Shown one piece after another: positions 1 to 10,410 of a DNA stretch of 64,000 nt. Each line of letters begins with the position of its first letter. The stretch's first letter is position 1. The notes beneath the pieces were generated by a model, which was given only the letters and a program-made list of their open reading frames with translations, was not told the origin of the DNA and did no database searches. The stretch comes from Liquidambar formosana (Eukaryota > Streptophyta > Magnoliopsida > Saxifragales > Altingiaceae): NCBI GenBank assembly GCA_039720395.1, contig CM077826.1, forward strand, positions 35,740,790 to 35,804,789. Direction: 5' to 3'. A program made the position numbers and the translations under genes.

Positions 1-1807
1 CGAGCAATGGGATAGGCAAGCATTGTTTGCCTTGACAGAGCTATGGTGGGACACCACCAACACTTTCCATTTTAGCTTCGAGGAGATGACCATGACTCCT
101 AAGGACTTTACCATGATAACTGGGTTGAGCTTGAAAGGCAAGCGCTTGGAATACTACGAACAAGCCAACATGGATCAGAACTACATAGTAGCTCTACTCG
201 GGGTTAAAGCGGAATTAAGCCCAAAAGGTGTGCGCCGTACTTGGCTCAACAACACCTTTGTCATTGTGAAAGAGAGTGAGGGGACGGATCCCCAATACAT
301 TGTGAGAGCTTTCTTGCTCTACATGATTTCATGTACCTTCTTTGCGGGCACCAATGACATGGCTCGACTAGAATTGCTAGCTAACATGGAGGATGTGAAC
401 AAAATTGGGAGATACAATTGGGGTGGGGTTGCTTTTGCAACCATGTATCGCTCCATGACTGACATGTCCCGAGGAGTTGCAAAGAACTTTGGGGGACTTC
501 CTTTCGTTTGGGAGGTAACAAAGAACATTCAATTCTCTATTATTTCCCGAAACTTGACTTGTACATGATTTCCTCTATTTGATTGATTTTCCACAGATAT
601 GGTACTACGAGTACCTGAACATGTGCCGCCCAACTCTTGCTAGTGATGCCATGTCATGGCCCATCCTTCAGAATTACGCTCCTTCTTGCTTGGCTACAAG
701 AGCCTCCAACCGACATGATTATGCCCATGCAAGGGCATATCTTGCCAGCTTGACTGCAGATATGGTAGAATCTTTCTTTCTCTTTTTATCTTTTTTTATC
801 TTTTTTCTCATTTCTCATTTCAAACTCAACAGGTGGAATGGGATCCATGGAGGCTGTGGGAGCATAGGCTTCCCGAGAAGTACTCCTCTTGTTTGGAGTT
901 GACAAGCAAATGGGTCCTTTTTGAAGGCCCCACAGGTAGAAGCTGGTATCTTGGGGAGCGAGTCCTGAGACAAGTCCACGGAAATATGAATGCAGCTGTG
1001 ACACCTTCCATGCCACCAAAGAACATGAGGCATACTAACCACCTAGTGGGGGATGAACTAGAAGAGGCTCTGAGGGGATGGGACGCTGAGGGATTCACCT
1101 CCCCTCGCATAGAATACACTGCCTTCTGTCGACAATATCTGATGAATCCTAGGGTCACTAGTCTACCACCTCAAGGAGTGAGCTCCCCAAACTCTTAAAC
1201 TCTTTTTTAAGATCATAAGAAAGACTCCACTTGACAAGCATTTGAATTTCAGGGTCGACGGGCAAGGGGACACAGCTCCACAGTTGGATCTGCCACTAGG
1301 ATGACTTACAATGACGAGGATGATGACCTTGAAGGAAATCAACCTCCACCCCTCCCACAACTAAATTGGTATGTGAACTTGTGCAGTGGGACGAAATTTG
1401 TGAAGACTGACATTACCTATCCACCATTCGATGAGTATCCCAAGATCGATCCCTATTATGAGAATGTGAGTTCTAAACTCTTACCTTCTAGGAATTCAAT
1501 TCTTTCATTATTATTAACCATGTCTATACTCTCCTAGGTTCCACGGGAGTACGCCTAGGAATGCATTGAACTCAATGAAGGATTGAGGAGGGATCTTGTG
1601 CGAATGAGTTTAGAGAATTCAATTCTAGAAGCACGCTTAAATCCCCAAGTAAGCGATCATCTTTATCAACTGTCAACTAGGATTGGCACCATTACCCCAC
1701 TAACTCATTATCTTTCTTTGCAGCAGGCATCATCATCTCATCCACCACAGGATATGCCCCCTTATAGAGCACCTCGTTCAGGATATGATGGAGCTGGGCC
1801 AAGTTGA
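1..1807 (+). pseudogene. Plant mobile domain (PMD) gene, antisense within G1, 5' end missing
   Basis: Exons are <1-514, 597-764, 833-1177, 1253-1465, 1538-1648 and 1724-1807, joined by GT-AG introns of 68-82 nt in phase 0. The product matches the plant mobile domain family (aminotransferase-like PMD proteins, related to the MAIN/MAIL and PP7-long-form group). Visible motifs include the TFHFSF..MTMTPKDF block near the start, GRYNWGG and RHDYAHAR. No phosphatase or transposase domain is fused to it. Comparison with the second copy at 42268-44999 fixes the exon borders: the complete internal exons have identical lengths (168, 345, 213 and 111 nt). Exon 6 has an in-frame TAG at 1556-1558 where the other copy has CAG, which would remove the last 65 or so residues. 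Exon 1 lies left of the window. The role of such genes in retrotransposons is unknown. The acceptor of the last exon could also be 3 nt later. Confidence 0.82.
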
Positions 1808-2086
1808 AAGAGAAGGCCCACAGGAAATCATTGAGTTTCACTCACCTCTTGTTAGGAATGTTGGAACCTTTCTATCTATCTTGTTATGTACTAATTAGGA
1901 ATTTCAATTCCCAACCTTGAACCCTTATTATGGATACTTGATGAATCTATGTTGAACTTTATTGCAATGATATGATCTTGCATTGTGTGAAAAATGGGCT
2001 TAAATTAAGCACAAAAGAGTCAAAACATCACAAAAGGGTCAAACGAAGGCATAACAAGGCAAAAATGGGCGAAACAAAGCGGCGGC
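1808..2086. other. 3' flank of the PMD gene, no gene seen
   Basis: AT-rich sequence follows the PMD stop codon. It probably holds the PMD 3' UTR and poly(A) region. I see no coding potential. It leads into the GC-rich palindrome upstream of the DUF7745-like gene. Confidence 0.5.
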
Positions 2087-2172
2087 CTCGGGTGACCACC
2101 TGGGGCTGGGTGGCTAGCCACCTGGGCCCAGGTGGCTAGCCGCCCAGGCCTGGGTGGTCACCCAAGCCCGAG
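2087..2172. promoter_or_regulatory. 86-bp GC-rich palindrome upstream of DUF7745-like gene (copy P1)
   Basis: The core is a perfect 15+15 inverted repeat, GGCTAGCCACCTGGG next to CCCAGGTGGCTAGCC. Imperfect outer arms end in CTCGGGTGACCAC on the left and GTGGTCACC..CCCGAG on the right. Four further copies occur at 24836-24915, 38845-38924, 41901-41981 and 45234-45313. This one ends 82 bp before a TATA box. That it is regulatory is inferred from its position only. Confidence 0.7.
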
Positions 2173-2253
2173 ACGGTGTTTCGCCTGTTTTCAGGAAACT
2201 TCCTAATTTGACGGAATTTCACCTTCCAAAACACGGATTTCTGAATTTTTTCC

Positions 2254-2260
2254 TATAAAA
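2254..2260 (+). promoter_or_regulatory. TATA box of DUF7745-like gene (G1)
   Basis: TATAAAA lies 50 nt upstream of the ATG at 2310. The same TCC(C)TATAAAA.CACATCCAAG block precedes the second copy of the gene (TATA at 55067), so it is conserved between two diverged elements. Confidence 0.65.
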
Positions 2261-2309
2261 GCACATCCAAGGGGTCTCAAACCCTGCTTACATTCATTGA
2301 GAGCAAGTT

Positions 2310-3596
2310 ATGGAAGCCCTAGACAAACTCTTGAGTGATTTTCTGAAGGTTATGAGTGCGGAGGCAAGGAAGGAGTTCAAGCGCTACTGCTTGGATCCAT
2401 TGTTTTCTTTGATGCATGTGAAGCTTGAAACCACACTTCTTACTGCTGCTACATACTTTTGGGATCCCCAAATTCATGTATTCCATTGCAACTACGAAGA
2501 GCTATGCCCAACAATGCAGGAATTCTGTGCCTTGTATGGAGTTTCACTTGTAGGACCTTTCATCTTCCCTACTCCATGCTCAAGTTTCCTGATTTCCTTC
2601 TCCAACTTCCTTGGGATTTCTCAACAAGAGGTCTCCATATTTGTGGAGGATCACATGGTGAATCTCATGGAAATAGCAACTTCCTTTTTGGCTCATGATA
2701 GAAAAGGTACCCCGAATTTCAACCTTACTACTCAACATGCTCTTGCTTTTTGCTTGCTTGGTCGCTTCCTTATCTTCACGGGGACTCTCTATGTCCCTAT
2801 TCAAATATGCGAACTGATTCCTTTTCTTCTTGAACATAACAACCTGATTCCCATGGTGCTAGCTGAAACTCTCAATAGCTTAGATAAGGTTCATGATAAT
2901 CCACAAGCCCCATTAGGAGGGAGCCCCATTCTACTGCAGATGTGGCTTCTTGAAAGGCTTAACTTTTTGTCTCCTACCACCATTAATCCATACAAACCTC
3001 AACATTACTGTTGCCGTCGGGTTGAACTTCCTGGTCAATTTTCTTTGAGGGAATGGTTAGGCTACTTTCAAACTCTCTCATAGCGAAACATCAAGTGGAT
3101 TGTTTTCATATGGGGATGCAAGGAACAAATTCTTCTCTGAACTTCTGGGTGTGCTATGGTCAAGCTCATAGGGTTGAGATCAACTCCATTCTATTGGACT
3201 TCAAGAATCCTTCGTCAAATGGGTGCCATGCAAACCATACCTACTTCTGTGGTATTTGATCATTCTGTTGAACCTGTGGGCCCCACGATGGTTAAGTGGG
3301 CCAAGACTAGATGGACTGACCAGCTGAAACTGACTCGAGTTGAAAACACTGATGGGCCCTATGTTATGAGCCCTGAATACAAGACATGGTTGAAGATTAG
3401 TTTGGGTGAAAGAGAAACCATACGCAGGGAAAGGGTTTATGACCTCATCAAGGACACAAGACTTGGATTTTGTAGGGAAGACATTCTAGAAGCAGTGGAA
3501 GCAGCACATGCCCATGACTTACAAAAGAAGCGAAGATTTGAAAGAAATGAGAAGAAAGCAACCCAAGAGACTATGAAGAAAATCAAAAGGACTTGA
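2310..3596 (+). pseudogene. DUF7745-like gene, antisense within G1, two premature stops
   Basis: One exon, starting at ATG 2310 just after a good TATA box. The product resembles the plant DUF7745 family: a FWDP..H.F....ELCPTM.EFCALYGV block near residue 50-75, a GGSPILLQMWLLERL helix near residue 210, and a late SPEYKTWLK motif, followed by a very basic C-terminal tail. Two in-frame stops break it: TAG at 3081-3083 (the second copy has TGG) and TGA at 3138-3140 (the second copy has CGA). The frame is otherwise open to 3596, so the damage is only point mutation. The gene lies downstream of the PMD gene on the same strand and converges with the integrase end of G1. Its molecular function is unknown. 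The family name rests on my recognition of the motif pattern, not on a search. Confidence 0.78.
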
Positions 3597-3649
3597 AGAT
3601 TTTAGAAATAGGATATCTATATCATGTCAATAGTTCTTTATTTAACACC

Positions 3650-3655
3650 AATAAA
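3650..3655 (+). terminator. AATAAA poly(A) signal of DUF7745-like gene
   Basis: AATAAA lies 54 nt after the stop codon, inside a stretch conserved with 56457-56462 next to the second gene copy (ACCAATAAATTGCTATGTCA in both). It is the likely poly(A) signal of the plus-strand transcript. Confidence 0.55.
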
Positions 3656-3940
3656 TTGCTATGTCAATCAATTAGTTCTAAATGAATTGCCAATAATAAT
3701 TCAATTTTGAGATTTGTTGTTGTGGTGTTGTTTGGACCGCACCCAAGGTATCTTTATGGGTTGCCTACGTATCCCCATCCTTTTTTCATTTTTTCCTTTT
3801 TCTTTTTCTTTTTTTCTTTCTTTTTTCTTTTCTTTTTTTTTTCTTTTTTTTTTCTTTAGGAATGGGGAATCAAGCCCTCGTAGTTCAAATGCCTTAACTT
3901 TTGCCTAGGCCGCCCTTATGGGTTTTCAACCTAGCAGGCC
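3656..3940. other. Conserved spacer with T-rich tract between convergent genes
   Basis: Contains a block conserved with 56537-56580 (GACCGCACCCAAGGTA, then TTTATGGGTTGCCTACGTAT) and a pyrimidine tract at about 3779-3857, which reads as a long purine tract on the G1 sense strand. The tract could be an internal polypurine tract or a terminator-like feature for two convergent transcripts. No ORF here is credible; a phenylalanine-rich ORF is only the T tract being read. Confidence 0.5.
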
Positions 3941-5302
3941 TTACACATAATACTTCTTCAATTGATCCAAATTGGTAGGGCGAGCAAACTCAATCCCATC
4001 CAAATCCATGAGGCGAACAGCCCCTGCTGGCAATATCTCTTTAATGACATACGGGCCACCCCAACTTGGCTTGAACTTCCCTCGTGGATCAAAAATTGGA
4101 GCTCTGATTTCTTTCAACACCAAATCCCCTGTCTTCAAACCTCGGTCTTTGATATGCTTGTTGAATGCTCTTGCAACCCTTCGCTGATATCCCTGCACAT
4201 GATATAAGGCCCTCAATCGCCTTTTATCGAGCAATGCCAGCTCATCATAACGGTTCTTAACCCAATCTGCTTCTGCTATCTGACTTTCCATGGCAACCCG
4301 TAATGACGGTACTTCCAATTCAATAGGCAAAACAACCTCCATCCCATACACCAAAGAATAGGGGGTAGCCCCTGTTGACGATCTTACGGATGTTCTATAA
4401 CCCCACAAGGCTAAGGGTAACTTCTCATGCCAATCAGTGTAAGTGTCAGCTGTTTTCTGTAGTATCTTCTTAACATTCTTGTTGGCGGCCTCCACTGCCC
4501 CATTAATCTGCGGGCGATAAGGGGAGGATAGATGGTGCACTATGTTGTATTTTTGCAAAAGCTACTTGGTTTCTTTCTGAAAATGCTGACCATTGTCTGA
4601 AATAATCTCATGGGGTACCCCATACCTGTAGATGATGTTGAGCTGTATGAACTGCGCTACCTTCTTGGCATTCAGGGTCTTGAAAGATGCTGCCTCTACC
4701 CACTTAGTGAAGTAATCAATAGCTACCAAGATGTATTCATGCCCATTGGAGGCTTTCGGTTTAATCTGCCTAATTATATCTATTCCCCACACTGCAAAAG
4801 GCCATGGTGACGACATGCTTGTTAATGGCATGGAAGGCAAGTGTTGTCCATTAGCAAAGACCTGACACTTATGACACTTCTTGACATGTGCATGGCAATC
4901 TCTCTCCATTGTAGACCAATAGTAACCCAACCTCATGATCTTTTTAGCTAGCATATAACCATTCATGTGCGGTGCTCCAACTCCTTCATGGATTTCACTA
5001 ACAAGATGTTCGGCTTCTTCTTCGATGACACACAACAGATGAATCCCATCGTATGACCTTCGGTATAGCTTTCCTCCACACAAAACATAGTGACTTGCTA
5101 GCCTCCTCAGTGTTCTCCTATCAACGTGGGATGCTCCTTCTAGATACTCCCTTTCCTCGATGAACTTCATGATGTCATGGTACCAAGGATGGTCATCTTT
5201 CAACTCTCCTTCTTGAATAGAGCAGCAATACACAGGTTTTTCTCTACATTCTATCACCAACGGTTTTACATTCCCACCATCCGGGATTTCCACCATAGAA
5301 GC
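3941..5302 (-). pseudogene. G1 integrase (C-terminal part of pol)
   Basis: The HHCC zinc-binding region is visible: H, six residues, H at about 4990-4967, then CHKC near 4876-4865. The catalytic core follows with D in WGIDI, D in ISDNG and E in AVEAANK. The spacing between the second D and the E is 35 residues, the classic DD35E arrangement. The C-terminal half runs to stop codon 3941 with the GKFKPSWGGPYVIKE block typical of gypsy integrases. One in-frame TAG at 4562-4564 falls between the second D and the E, so no full-length enzyme can be made. The same end is present in G3 at 56721-57074. Confidence 0.88.
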
Positions 5303-5671
5303 TAGAGTTGCCAAAGCATCAGCGAACTGATTCTTATTTCTTGACAAATAATTGAACTCTATTTCCACAAATTCCTTAGTCAAGGCTTCTAAGTATGCAT
5401 GATACGGCAGCAGCTTCTCATCACGAGTCTTCCACTCTCCCTTTATCTGGCAGATAATCAGTGCTGAATCTCCGAAAACCTCTAACTCTTTAATCCCCAA
5501 TTCTAGTGCAGCTTCCAACGCAAGGATGCAGGCTTCATACTTAGCAATGTTGTTGGTTGCTTCAAACCCTAACTTAACCGCCAAAGGTGTGAATGCTTCT
5601 TCAGGTGAGACTAGTAGGACTCCTATCCCATACCCCCTCTTATTTGCAGCTCCATCGAAGTATACTTTCCA
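5303..5671 (-). pseudogene. G1 second (archaeal-type) RNase H domain
   Basis: The domain begins WKVYFDGAANKRGYGIG and ends near NKNQFADALATLAS. It has the expected acidic residues D (YFDG), E (KYEAC), D (FGDSAL) and the final D (FADALA). A second RNase H between the gypsy RNase H and integrase is the known hallmark of Tat elements, where it is thought to supplement the original enzyme during reverse transcription. No stop lies inside the domain. Confidence 0.85.
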
Positions 5672-6938
5672 ACTCTTCTTTCCAATTTCCAGGACATCCT
5701 CATCGGGGAATTGATCATTAAATTGTTCTGATGATGCCACAGGGCGGCTAGCCAAGTAATCTGCAATGATACTTCCCTTCACTGACTTCTGTGTTACATA
5801 CTTTATGTCGAATTCATTGAGAAGAATTGACCAACGAGCAGTTCTATAGGATAAAACCGGCCTTTCTATCAGGTACTTCAGTGAATCCATACGACTTATC
5901 AAGAAAACCTCATAGGACATCATGTAGTGACGGAGTTTCTGAGTTGCCCACACCAAAGCCACACAAGCCTTCTCTATGGCATTGTACTTCACCTCGTAGT
6001 CCGTCATCTTCTTGCTTAGGTAATAAATGGCATTCTCCTTTTTCGACCCCTCAAGGTACTAAGCTAGCATAGCTCCTGTCGCGGTTTCAGTGACCATCAA
6101 ATATAACAATAACGGCTCACCTTGCCGCGGAGGAACTAGAATTGGTGGATTACTCAAATACCTTTTAATAGTCTCGAAGGCTTCTTGACATTCTTCATTC
6201 CATACCTTCGGCACACCCTTCTTAAGTAACTTGAAAATCGGCTCACACACCATGGTTAAGTTAGCAATGAACCTGCTTATGTACTGAATTCTCCCTAAAA
6301 ACCCTCGAATCTGCTTTTCTGTGCTAGGCGGCTCCATCTCTACAATGGCCTTGATTTTCCCTGGATCGACCTCGATTCCCCTCTGAGTAATCATGAACCC
6401 TAATAGCTTGCCCACAGTGACACCAAAGGTGCACTTCTGAGGATTTAATCGCAGGTTATACTTCTTTGCTCGCTCTAGGAACCTTTCTAGTGCCATAAAG
6501 TGTCCTTCTCGGTCCACGGACTTCATGATCATGTCCTCCACATACACTTCCACCTCCTTATGGATCATGTCATGCAGCAATGTTGTAGCAGCTCTCTGAT
6601 AGGTAGCCCTGGCATTTCTCAAACCGAACGGCATCACTTTGTAGCAATACGTTCCCCACTGTGTGATAAAGGCTGTTTTCTCCATATCTTGCGGCGCCAT
6701 CTTTATCTGATTGTATCCGGAAAACCCATCCATGAAAGAGAGGAGCGCATGTCCTACAGTACTATCTACCAATACATCAATGTGGGGCAAAGGAAAATCA
6801 TCCTTAGGACTTGCTGCATTAAGATCTCGAAAATCCACACACATCCTCACTTTTCCATCCTTTTTAGGCATGGGCACTGTATTGGATAACCACTTGGGAT
6901 ACTCCACAACCTGTAGGAACCCTGCGTCGAGTTGCTTG
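5672..6938 (-). pseudogene. G1 reverse transcriptase (main part) and first RNase H
   Basis: Continues the RT after the solo LTR: VRMCVDFRDLN, FMDGFSGYNQI (first catalytic Asp), MPFGLRNARATYQR, then YVED at about 6544-6533 where active enzymes have YVDD (codon GAG at 6538-6536). This loses a metal-binding Asp in addition to the in-frame TAG at 6059-6061 between RT and RNase H. The gypsy RNase H/connector follows (YLSKKMTDYEVKYNAIEK.CVALVWA). The whole stretch is in one frame with the integrase, apart from the stops. The reading frame before 6939 is LTR sequence and does not belong to the gene. Confidence 0.87.
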
Positions 6939-8597
6939 TGTTGGGAATCGAACAAGAGGGAAAAATAGAAGTGCGGAATATAAAAAATTTTTCCTACGAT
7001 TCCCAATCCCATGAATCTAACTATGCATAACACAAAATCAAACCCTAACTACGAAGAGGGTTAGAACACTTACAGGATTTTTGTCTTCTCCGTTTTGCTC
7101 CAAGCTTCTACTCCGGACGGCGGTGAATGAGCAGCCCAAGTGTGCTGCCTCCAACGGTATCCACACCTAGCTAGAGCTTCAAGCCTTTTCTTTCTTCTTC
7201 CTTGTTGTTGCTAGAGGTGGAGAAGAGAGAGAGAGAGAAGAGAGCCTCCAAAGGGCTGGACGGCTAGGGTTTATTGTGCAAGCCTCTTATGCCATGTCAC
7301 ACATAAGTGTGACTTATATAGGCAGCCCACTAAAGGGGGCTGGCCATGGGGAAGAAACCCTAATAGGGTTATGTGTAATTACTCTTAATTGCACATTAAC
7401 CCCTATTATTTGTATCAAATACAAATAGGCCCATAAAGAACTATTCTTTATTCACTAAAACCCTTTCTCTCATAGACTTTAAAGCCCTTCTTGCATGATC
7501 AGTGTGTGACCCATTGGGTTCACATCATTAAGTAGTAGGAATAGCACGAGGTGTGCACAATGGAACTCTTTCCATTTAGGGTCTAATTGGAACTCCTTCC
7601 AATTCCCTAATTGATTATAACTCACTTATATCAATTAGGGCTTCTACTAACCATGAGTAACACCTAGCATATGGCTCATGGTGTGGTCCTTAATGAGGTG
7701 AATAATCATTTACAAAGAACCCTCCTGTTATAGTTTATAGGTTACAATTGCATCCTTCCTTCAACACAATGTCTCCAATTGAACTAATAGGACATGGAAG
7801 TCTGTCAAGTCCCTAGTTCAATTACTTTATACTCATTCATAGATATCAACTCATTGATGAACTCATGAAACTCTTTTCATATTCATCCTACCATGGCCAT
7901 GGATTTAATGAGTTATATTATGAATGCTATATGAGACATTCTCTCTCTTTTTCCTAAGAGTGATGGATCCCTTGTTGATCACTCACATGCCTTCATACAC
8001 ATAGCAGTAGGGCCAATGAACACCTTTGCAGACCCCTGAATAGGATTTGCACTTAGTGTTATCAAACTTCTAAAGCTACATGCATAAGGCAACTATGGTG
8101 TCTCAGGTCTAAGGATTACTTGTACCACTATAACAATGAGAAACTGATTGACAGGCAGGATAAAACTCCATTCAGTTTATCTCATATCTTTGGTCACATT
8201 CAGTGTACCTATTCTCGCAATAGGCACCCACTTGTTGGTTGTAGTGTCTCCACACAAATAGCTTGAGACTAGCTATCCTCCTATAGAGTCAACCTAACAA
8301 GTGCTAGTCCTATGGTTCATTACTGTCCATCATAGTGAACCTTCAACTAGGAATGCTTTAGGAGTTTAGTACAGAGATATATCTATAGTCTCAAAATTAC
8401 AACTCTTTGTAATTCCATATTCTCAACTCTAACTCCATGGACATATTATGTAAATATAAATGATGCATATAAACATAATAGAATAAGCCCTTTTATTAAA
8501 TCAATAATAAATGTGACATACATAAATGAAATCAAATGATTGTTCCTAATCCCTAATCAATCATCTCCATGATTGGCTCTAGGGCATAATCCTAACA
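6939..8597 (-). mobile_element. Solo copia-type LTR, family B, inserted in G1 RT
   Basis: A 1659-bp sequence begins TGTTGGGAATCG and ends CATAATCCTAACA on the plus strand. This is the reverse complement of the family B LTRs at 26289, 34315, 45347, 53349 and 57075. It is flanked by a perfect 5-bp target-site duplication, GCTTG at 6934-6938 and at 8598-8602. No internal sequence remains, so it is the product of LTR-LTR recombination in a once complete element. It splits the RT coding region; removing it plus one TSD copy restores the frame between 8598 and 6938. Confidence 0.93.
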
Positions 8598-8982
8598 GCT
8601 TGGTTACTTCCTCCTTTACCTTCAATGCCCATTCAGGTTTTAGCCTTCTCAATTTTTGCTTTACCGGCTTTTTAAGGGGATTAGTGGGGATGAAATGCTG
8701 CACAATGTCAGGATCTATGCCGGGCATGTCTTCATAAAACCATGCAAAGGCTGTTATGTTGGCCTTTAAGAGGGCTACCAGCTTTTCTTTTTCAAGTGGT
8801 GAAAGGGTTATCCCAATTTTAATTATCTTTGGCAATTCATTTGTCCCTAAATTGATTGATTCCAATTCATCCATGTTAGGTTCGGTGACACCCTTTTCCT
8901 TCACTCGACGAGCTTCGGGGGGACGTCATTCCTAAGATCTATATCCATGCCATAAATATCCATAGAAGAGAGAAAAGAAACA
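8598..8982 (-). pseudogene. G1 RT N-terminal segment
   Basis: Encodes the segment before the RT fingers: LESINLGTNELPKIIKIG, FAWFYEDMPGIDPDIVQH and KPVKQKLRRLKPEWALKVKEE, all characteristic of Tat RT. Upstream of about 8920 the frame shifts by one: the residues MDIDLRNDVPP are readable in the adjacent frame. A run of six C on the minus strand (8923-8928) could be one base short. A splice-acceptor-like TTTGCTTGCAG on the minus strand ends at 8983, so the RT exon may begin at 8982. Confidence 0.7.
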
Positions 8983-9164
8983 CTGCAAGCAAACAATGTA
9001 TAAAAGAAACACACTTCATTAAAGGAACTAACAAAAAGACACAAACTTGAAGACAGAAAGGGAAACAAAATTTGGTGCCACAACTATGAAACGACTCCTA
9101 ACTCCACAAAGTGGGATAGGCGGACACACTTTATTGAAAGCAGGAAAGACTCTAACTAAGGAAC
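8983..9164 (-). other. Candidate Ogre-type intron between protease and RT
   Basis: About 180 nt separates the end of the gag-pro frame (stop at 9165-9167) from the RT segment. It has stops in all frames and ends in a T-rich stretch with TTTGCTTGCAG on the minus strand. Ogre elements of the Tat group are known to splice out an intron at this place. The acceptor is plausible, but I could not settle on a donor. Confidence 0.4.
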
Positions 9165-10394
9165 CTACAAGCTACTATCAGGTAGGTCATGATCTTCCTC
9201 TTCTAGGATCTCTGCAATGGCTCCATTTTCTAGGTACCAATTGTGAAGTGGCATGGTTGCATGGTGAATTGACGAACCTTGGCAATCTTCTACTGCTGAC
9301 TCCCCCAAAGTAAGAACCACATCTTGGAACATGGTGACCATAGCCTCGGTATCCATATGCTCTACCCAGTCTTCTTTCTTCTTTCCCATAGAATTGTACC
9401 AACTTGTCAAGCTTTGAGGATTCGGCCCCTCTATAAAGTACTTGTCACAAAAATCTCTATCTGCCAAAGCTGGATCAGAACTTGGGTAAAAAGTACAATA
9501 AAGTGATGGCTCTTCCTTCCCGAACTCCTTTTCTATGCACTGCACATACTCATACCCAGACAAGGGTATCTCAACTGACTCCGGTTTTATTTCACATATG
9601 GGTATTCCCGCCATTTTCAAATTATAGTCCCCTTGAAGTGTGACAACGGCTCCCTCATGAGGGAACTTCACCTTTTGATGCAATGATGATGGTACAGCCC
9701 TAGCAGGATGAATCCAAGGCTTTCCCAATAACAGATTAAAACATGACGGCACATCCAGGACTTGAAACTCTACTCTGAACTCCGTGGGTCCCATGATTAA
9801 AGGTAAAGTGATTACCCCAATTACTTCTCTACGAGTATTATCATACGCCCTCACTGTCTACCCAGATGGAGTGAAATCAGTGGGCCCCAAGCCCAAAACA
9901 GTTGCAGTTCTCAAGGGACATACATTCAGCGCGGAACCATTATCAATCAAGACCGCGGGAACCCTCTTCCCCATGGTGTCAACAGTTATGTGTAGAGCTT
10001 GGGAGTGGCTTGGCCCACTCTTAGGTAAGTCAGCCTCTGTGAACACTATAGTGGAATTTTTCAGAGCAGGGTTTACTAGATTCACTAATCCCTCAGGAGA
10101 CAAATCGACTGGAACCTGTATTTGGTTAAGCAACTTCAGCACTGTCTGTCTGTGTTTGTGAGAAGCCATAAGCAAGCCCCATATGGTGATATTGGCATTG
10201 GTCTTCTTCAATTGTCTGAGTACTTCATCCTCTTCTTCTTGCACATCAAAACGCTTATCTAACTCACCCAGTGGATTATCAGATTCCAAGTGCGGAGGTT
10301 TGAAATGGCGGCCCCCTCTTGTCATGTGGTCTACTTCTTCATCACTAGCCCATATGTCATCAATCTCATTTGTGTCACCCATTAGGTCATCCTA
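9165..10394 (-). pseudogene. G1 aspartic protease region of gag-pro
   Basis: Carries the retroviral-type protease motif VLIDNGSALNVCPL with the catalytic Asp near 9944-9942. Next come the AYDNTRREVIG, GPTEFRVEFQVLD and LLLGKPWIHPARAVPSSLHQK blocks, typical of Tat proteases. An in-frame TAG at 9858-9860 lies just after the active-site half, and another TAG at 10392-10394 lies beside the A1 insertion. The frame is otherwise continuous to the stop at 9165. In the intact element this would cut the gag-pol polyprotein. Confidence 0.83.
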
Positions 10395-10410
10395 TTCAAT
10401 CATGTCAATG

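Noticed and set aside
833..1198. Single 121-codon ORF as an independent gene
   Set aside because: It is exon 4 of the PMD gene plus a few intron codons; splice sites and the second copy show this.
3714..3908. ORF rich in Phe and Ser after the DUF7745-like gene
   Set aside because: It is a translation of the T-rich tract.
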